Positions 27,592 through 37,380 of a DNA stretch of 64,000 nt are shown here, in pieces. The position numbers and the translations under genes are program-made. Below the pieces are notes generated by a model. That model worked only from the letters and a program-made list of their open reading frames with translations, ran no database searches and was not told where the DNA came from. Each line of letters opens with the position of its first letter. The stretch's first letter is position 1. Source of the stretch: a methanogenic archaeon ISO4-H5 (GTDB lineage Archaea; Thermoplasmatota; Thermoplasmata; Methanomassiliicoccales; Methanomethylophilaceae); the NCBI GenBank assembly GCA_001560915.1, contig CP014214.1, forward strand, positions 1,116,001 through 1,180,000. Reading direction: 5' to 3'.

Positions 27592-28919
27592 TGCAATTCC
27601 TCCTTCTCAACTATGTCTGCGAGGGCCTTTCCGTCCCTCATCCTTACTGTAATTCTAGATCCTACAGCCAATCCCTTGACCGAGGTGACGGCCTGCCCGT
27701 CGGGGCCGGCCACGAAGCTGTATCCCCTGTCCAGGACCTTGTAGGGGCTCAGTGCATCCAATCTGGCAGCCAGGGTCTGTTCTTTATGGTCCTTGGTAAC
27801 TAAAATGGCCTTCATACCGGGTTCGATTCTGCCGAACACCCTGTCCGATTGGTTCCTCTTGTTGGAGACCATCGCCTTCAGGGCGGGTTCCGAACGGTTC
27901 TCGACCGACAGGAACCTCTTGTGCATCTCGGAAACGGTATCCTTCACCGCCGCGGATGCCCTGGAGGACAGATCGTCCAGTTTCATTCCGAGGTATTCCA
28001 CCTTCTCCTGTGCCCTGGCAGGAGACAGCTTTCCGTCCACGGCCACGAACCTGCCCCTCATGTGCTCTATGACCGAGGACAGGGCCTTGTTCATCCTGAC
28101 CGTCAGATCGCTAAACTGACGCATAATCTCGGTCTTGTTCCTCACCGCTAACTCGGCAGCTGCGGTAGGCGTAGCAGCACGTTTATCCGCTACGAAATCC
28201 GCCAGGGTGAAATCGGTCTCGTGTCCCACCGAGGAGATGACAGGGACCTTGGATGCTGCGATTGCTCTGACCACGGGTTCCTCGTTGAATGCCCACAGAT
28301 CTTCCAGAGAACCTCCTCCGCGTCCGACGATGATGACGTCGACGCCCTGCCTGTTCAGCAGCTCTATTCCTGCGACGATGGACTTGGCGGCACCTTCTCC
28401 CTGCACCTGTGCAGGTGCGAGGAGGATATCCGCGGGGAACAGCCTCTTGGTGGTGGTCAGGATATCGTGGATGACTGCTCCCGTGGGGGAGGTGACCACA
28501 CCGATGACCTTCGGGTACTGGGGGATGGGGCGCTTGCGGGCGCTCTCGAAAAGACCTTCGGCCTCCAGCTTCTTCTTCAGTGCCTCGTACTTCAGGTAGA
28601 GGTCGCCGATACCGGAGCGCTTCATGGATTCCACGATGAACTGGTAGGAACCGCGCTCCACATACATGTCGAGATGACCGTAGGCCTCGATCTTCTGGGA
28701 GTCCCCTGGTTCGAAGTCAATGCGTGCTCTGGCACTTTTGAACATGACTGCCCGGATCTCGCTCCCGGCATCCTTGATGGTGAAGTAGGAATGGCCGGAG
28801 GTGTAGAGTTTGAAATTGGAGATCTCGCCGATTACCCATATATCCTTCAGACCCGGCGTCGAGCCGAAAAGCTCCTTGACGCGGGTGTTCAGTTCGGTTA
28901 CGGTGACTCTCTCCGACAT
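27588..28919 (-). CDS. xseA: Exodeoxyribonuclease VII large subunit
   Basis: 443 residues, full length. N-terminal OB-fold (WVIGEISNFKLYTSGHSYF), the catalytic core GVVTSPTGAVIHDILTTTKRLFP and DVIIVGRGGGSLEDLWAFNEE, and VISSVGHETDFTLADFVAD. The helical arm follows before a C-terminal beta tail. Co-transcribed with xseB. Bacterial in origin but common in these methanogens. Confidence 0.96.
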   Translation of the reverse strand: MSERVTVTELNTRVKELFGSTPGLKDIWVIGEISNFKLYTSGHSYFTIKDAGSEIRAVMFKSARARIDFEPGDSQKIEAYGHLDMYVERGSYQFIVESMKRSGIGDLYLKYEALKKKLEAEGLFESARKRPIPQYPKVIGVVTSPTGAVIHDILTTTKRLFPADILLAPAQVQGEGAAKSIVAGIELLNRQGVDVIIVGRGGGSLEDLWAFNEEPVVRAIAASKVPVISSVGHETDFTLADFVADKRAATPTAAAELAVRNKTEIMRQFSDLTVRMNKALSSVIEHMRGRFVAVDGKLSPARAQEKVEYLGMKLDDLSSRASAAVKDTVSEMHKRFLSVENRSEPALKAMVSNKRNQSDRVFGRIEPGMKAILVTKDHKEQTLAARLDALSPYKVLDRGYSFVAGPDGQAVTSVKGLAVGSRITVRMRDGKALADIVEKEELQ

Positions 28920-29058
28920 CCTGTGGGGGTACTCGATACCAATACAAAAACGCTAGCGAGTTATGTTTCACGGGGCGCAAATGAAAGTCATGGATGCGGA
29001 CCCGTTGACAAACTCCCGTTAAGATAATTCATATAATCCAGCGTTCTCTTTTCGGCAC

Positions 29059-29496
29059 ATGGACAGGTCGGAAGCCGAGAAACTCGTATCGGAAGACTGC
29101 AGACAATACCTTGACAACATCGTCGACATGCTGAACGCTCCGTTCTTCAGGGACAACGGCATGGAAGCGGTGAGGATCTCCCTGGACGGTGTGGAAATCA
29201 GGAAGAAGGTAGTCCCATCCGACCGCAACAGCAACGGATTCTGGCACGGAGGAATCATCTACGGGGTGATGGACCATACGTTCGCCATCCTCACCAATAT
29301 CGAAGGACACGCGGTGGGACAGAATTCCAACATCAATTTCTACCGTCCCGGCAGGGGTGACTGCATCGTGGCGAAAGCAAAGTTCATCAACGTCTCCCGT
29401 TCCCTGTACCACGTGTACATCGAGGCCTTCGACGGAGAGAAACTCGTGGCGTCTGGGATATCCACTGCGTTCAGGCTGCAGGATGTGCATTCCTGA
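29059..29496 (+). CDS. PaaI-like hotdog-fold thioesterase
   Basis: 145 residues. The stretch NGFWHGGIIYGVMDHTFAIL is the hotdog catalytic helix region with the acid residue, followed by NINFYRPGRGDCIVAKAKF. This pattern is typical of PaaI/YbgC-type acyl-CoA thioesterases. Single gene, divergent from xseA. Substrate unknown. Confidence 0.85.
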   Translation: MDRSEAEKLVSEDCRQYLDNIVDMLNAPFFRDNGMEAVRISLDGVEIRKKVVPSDRNSNGFWHGGIIYGVMDHTFAILTNIEGHAVGQNSNINFYRPGRGDCIVAKAKFINVSRSLYHVYIEAFDGEKLVASGISTAFRLQDVHS

Positions 29497-29593
29497 AATG
29501 CAGATTCAATGAGTCTTCAAGAATAGACGTATGCCGAGTTTACAGTTTTGTTATTGTGACAAAGTTTATCCTTGTCTCCGGCGATGATATCAT

Positions 29594-29754
29594 TCAATTG
29601 GCCAACTTATCCTGAGCATCAGGGCTATGAACTTCAGGAACAGCCTTCCTCTCGCCCTTTCCACGTTCCCGGTACGGGAACGCCCTCCGTCCAGGTCGTT
29701 CTTGTACACGTCGAAGGCCTTCTCCACCCAATCCCTCACATCATAGGAGGTCAT
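29594..29754 (-). pseudogene. C-terminal remnant of an IS1634/IS4-like transposase
   Basis: The minus strand encodes about 53 codons: RDWVEKAFDVYKNDLDGG, then GRLFLKFIALMLRI and a TGA stop. The pattern (V/E-K-F-D-x-x-K-N ... GRLF-x-F-I-A-L) is the C-terminal DDE-domain end of IS1634-like transposases. The catalytic N-terminal part is missing and a different gene begins upstream. It lies at the left edge of the CRISPR-Cas island and marks an old insertion. Confidence 0.7.
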
Positions 29755-29787
29755 CGAGATGTTCTGGCCGGAGTGATTCCGTATCCC

Positions 29788-30273
29788 TCATTCCAGCTTC
29801 AGGACCGCCGTGACCGACGGCCTGTCCAGCATCTCCGCTATCTCCGATTCGGTCATTCCAACGATCCTTCCCAGCCTGGTGAAGTCGTAGGCGTTGTCGC
29901 CGAAGTACAGGCAGATCTGAATCCCCCTGTACAGCACGATGTCCCCCGGTCCGACCTCCGTCCAGGTGTCGTTCCTCACTACGGATCTTTCCATACTGCC
30001 GGTCTGCTCGAAACCCCCGTATCTCTCCATGGGAACGGTGAGCGTGTCCCTGGCGAAGGCCTTGACCGCATTCACGGAGGGGTTGTCCTCCCATTCCACG
30101 TCTATCCTCTTACCGTCGACGGTCAGTACAAGGTCCATGGCGTACACCTCCGGGCCGGCGTCGGGGGCATCGTTCCCGTTCGGGGAATCCCCGTCCTGAA
30201 CGAGGAAAACGCAGATCCCTGCGCATATTGCAAGGGCGGCGACTGCCGCTATCGCTATGACTGTCCGGTCCAC
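29788..30273 (-). CDS. Membrane-anchored cyclophilin-like-fold protein
   Basis: 161 residues. One N-terminal hydrophobic segment (IAIAAVAALAICAGICVFLV), then an acidic linker and a soluble domain with DGKRIDVEWEDNPSVNAVKA, GDIVLYRGIQICLYFG and YDFTRLGRIVG. This is the pattern of the Cyclophil_like family (beta barrel, no proven isomerase activity). No lipobox is clear, so it is probably anchored by its N-terminus outside the cell. It overlies nothing else and borders the transposase remnant. Confidence 0.7.
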   Translation of the reverse strand: MDRTVIAIAAVAALAICAGICVFLVQDGDSPNGNDAPDAGPEVYAMDLVLTVDGKRIDVEWEDNPSVNAVKAFARDTLTVPMERYGGFEQTGSMERSVVRNDTWTEVGPGDIVLYRGIQICLYFGDNAYDFTRLGRIVGMTESEIAEMLDRPSVTAVLKLE

Positions 30274-30380
30274 AGAAGGTCAACGGGTTGCGGATATATA
30301 ACCGGTCGTTGGTCCGTTCTGGCCCACTGAAAATCAGAAAGAACCAATTTTGTTAATAGGAAAAAATAACAAGCTAGCGG

Positions 30381-30388
30381 TTTAATAC
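30381..30388 (+). promoter_or_regulatory. TATA box of the cas operon
   Basis: TTTAATAC lies 22-29 bases before the ATG at 30410, with no Shine-Dalgarno sequence between. The spacing predicts a leaderless cas3 transcript. Confidence 0.45.
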
Positions 30389-30409
30389 TCTTAACTGCAT
30401 TTTTACACG

Positions 30410-32905
30410 ATGCAGAATGGTGATGTGGATTCCGGTGAAGACCTTGTGCCCTTGAACCTTTGGGGCAAATAGGATGATATCTGCCACCTTCTTGAGTATC
30501 ACATGATTGATACTGCTTCTGTGTGCACGGCGTTTCTCAAAAATGATTCTAAAACGAGATTCGCGCTCGTAGACACCTTGGGCGTATCCGAAGATAAAAC
30601 GATCGTACTGATGGAGTTCCTATGCGCCATCCATGACATTGGAAAAGTAAACTCGAAATTCCAATCCCTGGAAGACAGTATGATTAGGTACCGTCACGAT
30701 ATCGGGGGATATCTTGTGCTGACTCGTCATCTGATGCAACGGATAGAGCCGTTGTTTACTACATCTCCCCCAATCGACCGTAAACTCAAATCAAATCTCC
30801 GTACACTCCTCAGGTGTGCGGCGATGCATCACGGCAGTCCGAAGGGGTGGAGCAATGAAGAATATGAGGAATCTTTCCCACTGATGTTCGATGAGCAATC
30901 ACTGTCTGCATCGGAAACGGTACTAAGTCATATCGTGAAACTCATGCATCTCGGGGAGGATGTATTCGCCCATATTCTCGAATCTGAAGGGTTCAAAGAA
31001 TTCTCTACCTTAGCTGCAGGCGTTATAACTCTCTGCGACTGGATTGCTTCTGGAGAATTCAATTACTGCTCCGAACCTATGCCGTTGGAACTGTACAGAT
31101 CACGTTCAATAGCCCATGCGAATTAGTTATTCGCAGAAGATTGCCTCCATATAGAGAAAAAACCTGCTATAAAACCCGAATTTGAAGAGGTGTTCGGATT
31201 CAGACCCACACCAATCCAGCACACCTTGGCGAATATCGCAGCAGATTCTGCAAAGATGATCATAGTAGAAGATGCCACGGGTGCGGGGAAGACTGAAGCG
31301 TCATTGATCTATGCCCTGAACTGCTTATCCGAGACGGAAACCACGGGTATCACTTTCGCATTGCCAACTCGTTCCACATCCAATCTTATGTTCCTCAGGA
31401 TGAATTCCTATGCAGACAGCATCCTTTCCGAAAACAACTCGGTGACTCTCCAACACGGTACATCCAAAACATTCCTTCAGACCGAAGGGCTTGAACCGGA
31501 ACACTCCTGGGTCTGCGGTAAAAACAAAGCTCTCTTTGCGAACATCTCCGTGTGCACTGTGGACCAGGCACTCAGTGCTGTAATTCCGACAAGGTACCAG
31601 CCGTTGAAGTTGATTTCTCTGCTCCGTCACGTGGTAATCATTGACGAAGTGCACGCTTATGACCCCTACATGTTCAGACTGCTGTGCAGTTTGGTCCAGT
31701 ATTGCAAGTTGTATTCTATACCTCTCGTACTGCTCTCTGCTACAATCCCCTCGCGGATGAGAAAAAAGCTGATAGAAGCATACGGTTCAGAACATACAGA
31801 ACTCCGTGGGGAATATCCTTTGATTACGGTATGCTCCGGTAAAGAAGTATCACAGATTCCATGCGAGTGCTCCACCAGATCCATCCGGGAAATCCAATTA
31901 CGCTATGTGTCGGACGAGAACCTTGTTAAGAAGGAGCTCACAGATTTAGCAAAACTGGGATATCGGGTATGTTGGATCCGTAACACCGTAGACGATGCTA
32001 TCGAAGCATTCGATAATATCCCCGATGGCGAGTACGAGAAACTTCTCGTACACTCCAGATTTACGGTGCAGGACAGGACCGACATAGAACATCATCTCAT
32101 TGACCTATGCGGAAAAAAGAGCAAACCGAAAGGCCTTATTGTAATCAGCACGCAAGTAGTAGAACAATCCCTCGACATTGAATTCGAGAGGGTATATTCA
32201 GACCTTGCACCGGTGGATTCCCTGATTCAACGCATGGGTCGTGACCAGCGCTTCTGTGATTCTCCAATCCCTTGTGAATTTGTGGTCCACGGACCGCCTC
32301 TGAACAAGGAAATTGATGAAAACTGGTATTCGGATTATTTCACCCGCGCTGGATATGTTTACACGGATCACTGCATGCTGTATAACACAGCCTTGCTGAT
32401 GTCCAGACCTAAAATATCCATTCCCGCAGATTACCGTGAATTCATCGAATTTGCTTATTCCGAACCTGATGAAAACAGCCCGTTCCTGGAGAATCATCGT
32501 AAATTCAGAGAATCCTGTTCAGCATCCGTTTCGAATTCTCAACGCGTGATTCTGGATCCTGATTTGGGGTACGGAAACTCGCTTTCCGAGGAGTTCACCG
32601 ATAATCAATGGGATGCCATCGAAAAGGCTACCACCCGTGAAACCGACGATCGTACTGTACAGTGTTTACTGATGGTTGAAGGTGAGAACGGCCCCGCACC
32701 GATCTCCGGTTCTTTGGAAACCAGCCTTATAACACTTAAAAAGAAATACGTCCCTTCGCCGGAAACGGATGATTGCCTTTATTACGGCAAATGGAAATTC
32801 ATCGGAAAACTGAAGTTAGACCTAGTTTCGGATGGCAAAGGAAACCAGTACTGGGTAGCTCCGGGAATCAGATACTCAAGGAGGAAAGGTGCAGAGTATG
32901 TTTAA
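30410..32905 (+). CDS. cas3: Type I-E Cas3 helicase-nuclease with two in-frame UAG codons (predicted Pyl)
   Basis: 831 codons if UAG is sense. TAG occurs in frame at codon 21 (30470-30472) and codon 239 (31124-31126); otherwise the frame is open. The N-terminus before the first TAG, VPLNLWGK, and the sequence after it, DDICHLLEYHMIDTASV, align together with Cas3 (WGK...IHLLIYHCLDVAAVA in E. coli), so the TAG is inside conserved sequence. HD nuclease: H31, H75-D76 in CAIHDIGK, then MHHG. Helicase: DATGAGKTEA (K294), DEVH box (412-415), LLSATIP, QRMGRDQR. The second TAG is in the helical linker between HD and helicase. Reading UAG as a stop would leave only fragments. Overlaps the cas8e start. 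Alternative: a decaying gene, but both breaks are TAG and no frameshift or other stop is present. Confidence 0.87.
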
Positions 32906-34418
32906 CTTGATAAATGAACAATGGATCCGGGTAATCTGTAAATCCGGAAAAACACGCAAAATCGCGCCGTGGGAGATATCCGACAAAACGGATCCTCCTG
33001 TAAAACTAGCGTTTGCCCGCCCAGACTTCAATTCTGCGGTCACCCAGTTCCTGATCGGGCTTGTTCAGACAACTTATCCTTTGAAAGACGATGATGCCTG
33101 GCTGGACGTACTTGAGACCCCGATCTCAGCAGAGGAGCTCAAAAAGAGTATGGGCGCAGTGACTCAGTATTTCGAACTGAGCGGTTCAGAACATTCCTTC
33201 ATGCAGGAAAAAGGTCTGGCTACCCCGAAGAACGCCAAAGATATCCTTTCCATCCTGCTGACGACTCCCGGTGAAAACACACTTAAGCAAAACAAAGACT
33301 TTTTCATAAAGCGTACAGGTTCACGCGGCTGTTTATGTAAATCGTGCACCGCCGCTGCAATATATACACTTCAAGCACTTGCGCCAGTAGGCGGTGCAGG
33401 ATACAGATGCTCAATCCGCGGATCAAGCCCGTTGACCACCATGGTCGAGGGACCGGATCTCTATTCAACCGTGTTGCTGAACGTGCTTCCCACAAACCAT
33501 GTTCAAAACACAAACGCCAACAAACAGGTTTTCCCGTGGGCTCTCGGAAAGGTAGCATCACTGCCGCCTTCGGACAACAATTGGAATATGGTATACTGGA
33601 CCACAGAACGCAGAATCGAACTTGGAGAGGAAATCGATGGGATCTGTTCGATATGCGGTGAAGAAACCAGAGGTTTTGCTTCCTATCATGAATTAAACAA
33701 TGGCACCGAATACAAATCCTGGGAACACCCTCTGTGTCCATATTATCTCAAGAAGGATGAATTGATTCCAGCGCCTGTAAAAGAGGACATCAATCATCTC
33801 AACCAATGGACATACATGGTGTATGAAGATGTTTCTGAAACTGTACCTGCGAAAAGCATCCGTCATCTTCATTCTAACAGGACAGATATCCAAGAGATCC
33901 TGGGAGAGAATCAATTCAGAATCTGGATTTCCGGATATCAGAACAAGCAGGCTTTGCCTATTTCCTGGAAAGAGATGCACCAGCCGATTCTGCTCGACTA
34001 CTCCGATAAAGAAAAGGCTTCGTTCATGCTCACTATTCGCAAGACTATTGCCCTCGTCATGATGGGTTACTCGGATATGCAGCAAGCATTCAACAGACTT
34101 CTGGGGAAGAGGGTCTCGGACAACTCAGAGAAAAAACAGGGTCTACCTCAGAGTAAACCTGTGCCCCCTACCATTGCAGAGGAATATTGGAACCGTTGCG
34201 ACATGATGTTCAGACAACATCTGTCGGAAATGGAACATGCTGAATTGGATACGTTCCTGACAGAACGCATGGAGGATTTGAAAAAGATAGTACTGCAGAT
34301 TGTTGACGGCTACTCGGATACCCTTCCACTCGATTATTATTCCAATGTGGTCGAGGCCAGAAGGATCGTAATAAAGAGGATGTCCGTAAAATCAATGAGC
34401 GAGAGGATTAAGAAATGA
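32898..34418 (+). CDS. cas8e: Cascade large subunit Cas8e (Cse1/CasA)
   Basis: 506 residues from the ATG at 32898; a GTG at 32889 has better spacing to AGGAGG and is possible. Begins MFNLINEQWIRVICKSGK, the Cse1 N-terminus (LIDxxWIPV). Other family features: CLCKSCTAAAIYTLQALAPVGGAGYRCSIRG and a CSICGE knuckle. In type I-E this subunit recognises the PAM and recruits Cas3. Overlaps cas3 by eight bases and cse2 by four. Lower G+C than genes outside the island. Confidence 0.92.
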   Translation: MFNLINEQWIRVICKSGKTRKIAPWEISDKTDPPVKLAFARPDFNSAVTQFLIGLVQTTYPLKDDDAWLDVLETPISAEELKKSMGAVTQYFELSGSEHSFMQEKGLATPKNAKDILSILLTTPGENTLKQNKDFFIKRTGSRGCLCKSCTAAAIYTLQALAPVGGAGYRCSIRGSSPLTTMVEGPDLYSTVLLNVLPTNHVQNTNANKQVFPWALGKVASLPPSDNNWNMVYWTTERRIELGEEIDGICSICGEETRGFASYHELNNGTEYKSWEHPLCPYYLKKDELIPAPVKEDINHLNQWTYMVYEDVSETVPAKSIRHLHSNRTDIQEILGENQFRIWISGYQNKQALPISWKEMHQPILLDYSDKEKASFMLTIRKTIALVMMGYSDMQQAFNRLLGKRVSDNSEKKQGLPQSKPVPPTIAEEYWNRCDMMFRQHLSEMEHAELDTFLTERMEDLKKIVLQIVDGYSDTLPLDYYSNVVEARRIVIKRMSVKSMSERIKK

Positions 34419-34894
34419 CAGAAAACAAAAAGGATTTCGGAGAAGAGGTCTATTCCTGGTGGATTAAACTCCAAAAGGAACCGGGCGATCTTGCCAGACT
34501 CAGACGTCAGTCTGATGCCCTGGGCATAGAAAGCATAGGCTGTTTCTATGATCTGATTTCAGCCGTTGGCTATGTTCAGACAGATACGCTGGCATACATT
34601 GCGATGGCGATTTCTCATGTAGACGTAAACTCGCAGAAAAGTGCTGCGACCTTAATGGGGAAGAAACAGTCCAATTCCGACCATACCGTATCTGAGCTGA
34701 GATTCAACAAACTCATCTCATTGGATCTTGCTGATGCATCGAGAGAACTTGTGAGGATCCTCCCTCTCATCGACTCTGCCGCCGATGTCCGCAGCATGGC
34801 TACCGATCTCCGTTACTGGGACTCGGACAAACAGATTTCAAAGAAAAAATGGTTAAACGACTACTACACAGCAAACAGGAAGGAAACACAATGA
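34415..34894 (+). CDS. cse2: Cascade small subunit Cse2 (Cas11e)
   Basis: 159 residues. Helical protein with WWIKLQKEPGDLARLRRQSD and LRFNKLISLDLADASRELVRI, which match Cse2. It forms the belly of Cascade and contacts the target strand. ATGA-type overlaps join it to cas8e and cas7e. Confidence 0.88.
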   Translation: MTENKKDFGEEVYSWWIKLQKEPGDLARLRRQSDALGIESIGCFYDLISAVGYVQTDTLAYIAMAISHVDVNSQKSAATLMGKKQSNSDHTVSELRFNKLISLDLADASRELVRILPLIDSAADVRSMATDLRYWDSDKQISKKKWLNDYYTANRKETQ

Positions 34895-35982
34895 AATACA
34901 TACAGATTCACGAACTCGTATCGTACCCGGCAGCAAATCTTAACAGAGACGACCTCGGAAGGCCCAAAACCGTCAAAATCGGCGACAGTACCAGGCTTAG
35001 AGTCTCTTCGCAGAGCCTTAAGAGGGCCTGGAGGACCAGCAAGGTCATGAATGATGCGTTCCCCGTAATGGGCATCCGCACCAAGAAGCTCTCGGAAACC
35101 GTGGAAGCAGCCCTTGTTTCCGGCGTATCCCTTGCGGATTTCCTCGCTGGAAAGAATGTTGCCACCCGCCAACCTGTCAGCAAAGACATTGCAAAGAAGT
35201 ACGGAAAGGCAATCGACGATCTGTTCAGAGATACTAAGACCGCAGAGGATGCTGATTCTGACAATGGTGACGAGGGTAAGGCAAAAAAGAAACAGATTTT
35301 CCACTACTCGGATGCAGAACTGAAAAAAGTCGATGCAATTATGGAAGCTGTTTCCAAAGGAGAGAAACCCGAGATGAAGGACCTTCTCACTAACTCTTCC
35401 TTCCCCGTGGATATAGCTATGTTCGGAAGAATGGTTGCCAACGACAAGAGTTTCGACTGCGAAGCAGCTGTACAGGTCGCACACTCCTTCACTGTTCACA
35501 AAGCAATCGTAGAGGAGGACTATTTCACTGCAGTCGACGACCTCAACGATGAAGATGAGTCCGGAGCTGGACATCTCGGCGAAACCAGTTTTGGAGCGGG
35601 ATTGTTCTATAACTACATCTGCATCGATTTCGAACTATTGGTCAAGAACCTCGGATCCGAAGAACTTGCCCATACTGCAGTAAAGAAATTACTCGAGGCC
35701 TCTGCCACAGTTTCCCCCACCGGAAAACAGAACTCCTTCGCATCCAGGGCTTATGCCTCATTTGTCATGATTGAGAAAGGAGACAAACAGCCCAGGTCCC
35801 TTGCATCCGCATTCCTCAAGCCTGTCCGCGGTGATGACCTCCTGGCCGAGTCCATCAAAGCAATCAAGACCACCCAGGAGAACATGAACAAAGTCTTCGG
35901 GGAATGCTATGACGCCTGCTATGTCATGGATGTCTCCGCCGGAGAAGGATCCATGAATGAAGCTGGTGCCTTCCTTGACTGA
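34891..35982 (+). CDS. cas7e: Cascade backbone subunit Cas7e (CasC/Cse4)
   Basis: 363 residues from the ATG at 34891, preceded by AGGAAAC. A longer frame reaches into cse2 but lacks family sequence. Starts with IQIHELVSYPAANLNRDDLGRPKTV and RLRVSSQSLKRAWR, the Cas7e hallmark. Six copies coat the crRNA in Cascade. C-terminal G-x-G region present. Confidence 0.94.
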   Translation: MKYIQIHELVSYPAANLNRDDLGRPKTVKIGDSTRLRVSSQSLKRAWRTSKVMNDAFPVMGIRTKKLSETVEAALVSGVSLADFLAGKNVATRQPVSKDIAKKYGKAIDDLFRDTKTAEDADSDNGDEGKAKKKQIFHYSDAELKKVDAIMEAVSKGEKPEMKDLLTNSSFPVDIAMFGRMVANDKSFDCEAAVQVAHSFTVHKAIVEEDYFTAVDDLNDEDESGAGHLGETSFGAGLFYNYICIDFELLVKNLGSEELAHTAVKKLLEASATVSPTGKQNSFASRAYASFVMIEKGDKQPRSLASAFLKPVRGDDLLAESIKAIKTTQENMNKVFGECYDACYVMDVSAGEGSMNEAGAFLD

Positions 35983-36724
35983 ATCTGATGTCAAAGAATG
36001 TTTGATATTCCACATAGCGGGCCCGATGTGCAGCTGGGGTGAGTCGTCAGTAGGAAACTACCGGCCCACCTCCAGCCACCCTACCAAATCCGCTGTGGCG
36101 GGAATACTTGCCGCATCTCTAGGTATAGACAGGAATGATTCCGAAAGACAATCGAGCCTGTACTCCGATTACCAATACATCGTGGTCAGCACGGGTCAGG
36201 AAACAGAATTGATTGATTTCTCAACCGTCGAAAGTTCAGAAGAACCCAATGAAGAGAGATCGATTCTACCGCCCCGTTCTAGGGAATTGAACCGCGATAA
36301 ACGCAATACAATCCTAGTGGATCGCAGATACATCTGCAATGGATACTACTCTGTGATTGTTATTCCCGAGGGCACGCCGAGATACGGACTTAGAGAACTC
36401 AAGGATGCTTTGGAACATCCGCATTACGTTCCTTATCTCGGACGCAAATCCTGTCCTCTGGCGTATCCGATGTGTCCTTCCGTGGAAAAGCTGGATAATC
36501 TCAAGACAATCATCCTTAGTAAATCCCATATCCCGTTCAAATCAGACATGTTCTCTGATGCAGGTTATCCGAGAGAACCCGGCGCGCTCAGTGTGTTCTC
36601 CACCTGCAGACTGGATTCCCTGGGGGGATATACTCAGCATATCCGCCGTGACAACAACCCGGATCGCAGATCCTGGCAATTCTATGACAGATATGAGTAT
36701 GAATACCAGGTGGTGACTGAATGA
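35957..36724 (+). CDS. cas5e: Cascade subunit Cas5e (CasD)
   Basis: 255 residues. IFHIAGPMCSWGESSVGNYRPTSSHPTKSAVAGILAASLGI is the Cas5 N-terminus. It binds the 5' handle of the crRNA. The ATG at 35957 overlaps cas7e by 26 bases; a TTG about 15 codons later is an alternative start. Overlaps cas6e by four bases. Confidence 0.92.
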   Translation: MKLVPSLTESDVKECLIFHIAGPMCSWGESSVGNYRPTSSHPTKSAVAGILAASLGIDRNDSERQSSLYSDYQYIVVSTGQETELIDFSTVESSEEPNEERSILPPRSRELNRDKRNTILVDRRYICNGYYSVIVIPEGTPRYGLRELKDALEHPHYVPYLGRKSCPLAYPMCPSVEKLDNLKTIILSKSHIPFKSDMFSDAGYPREPGALSVFSTCRLDSLGGYTQHIRRDNNPDRRSWQFYDRYEYEYQVVTE

Positions 36725-37380
36725 GCCATTACTTCAGCAGGATTGCCCTTACCCCCGAAGGGGTGGATTACAAAATCCGTATGATGAGCCACCACAGCTA
36801 CGATCTCCACAAGGAGATGTGGAACCTATTCCCGGGAGAACCGGATGCCGACCGTAGTTTCCTTTATTCGATAATGGATGATGGAAAAACCGTACTGATG
36901 GTATCTGAACGTGAACCGGTGTTCAACAACTATTGGAGCGTGGAATCCAAATCCTATGATCCTGTGATTTCCGAGGGAGACTCTTTCAGATTCCGTATTT
37001 GTGCCAATCCGACTGTCGCGAACAGCGTTAAAGGAAAACATCAGAGACATGATGTAGTCATGAACCTCAAACGCAAAATGCGTGAAGAGGGTGTGGAACT
37101 GTCCCAGAATGAAATCGTACAGAGAGCTGTAACCGAATGGATGGTTAGAAAAGCAGGGCTCAATGGATTCTCCGTTGACGAGAACAGCCTATTGATCCAC
37201 AGCTATGAGAAGAATGAAACTTTCAAACAGCAGAACGGAAAGAAAATCGTTTTCTCGACCGCTACAATCGAAGGGAGTCTCACAGTAAAAGACAAAGATA
37301 AATTCAGAAAAGCTCTGTTCTGCGGGATAGGTTCTGCTAAAGGATTCGGCTGCGGAATGCTCATGATCAGACGTATATGA
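36721..37380 (+). CDS. cas6e: crRNA endonuclease Cas6e (CasE)
   Basis: 219 residues. N-terminus HYFSRIALTPEG and SHHSYDLHKEMWNLFPG match Cas6e (histidine of the catalytic region followed by W-x-L/F-F). The C-terminal glycine-rich loop GIGSAKGFGCGMLMI matches the G-x-G-x-x-x-G-x-G-L/M end. It cuts the hairpin in each repeat. Overlaps the Cas1/Cas2 remnant by four bases. Confidence 0.94.
   Translation: MSHYFSRIALTPEGVDYKIRMMSHHSYDLHKEMWNLFPGEPDADRSFLYSIMDDGKTVLMVSEREPVFNNYWSVESKSYDPVISEGDSFRFRICANPTVANSVKGKHQRHDVVMNLKRKMREEGVELSQNEIVQRAVTEWMVRKAGLNGFSVDENSLLIHSYEKNETFKQQNGKKIVFSTATIEGSLTVKDKDKFRKALFCGIGSAKGFGCGMLMIRRI

Noticed and set aside
30503-31126. cas3 as two separate genes, an HD nuclease and a helicase
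   Set aside because: The fragments are in the same frame, separated only by TAG, and the conserved Cas3 start lies before a further TAG, so a single UAG-containing gene explains the region better than a split.
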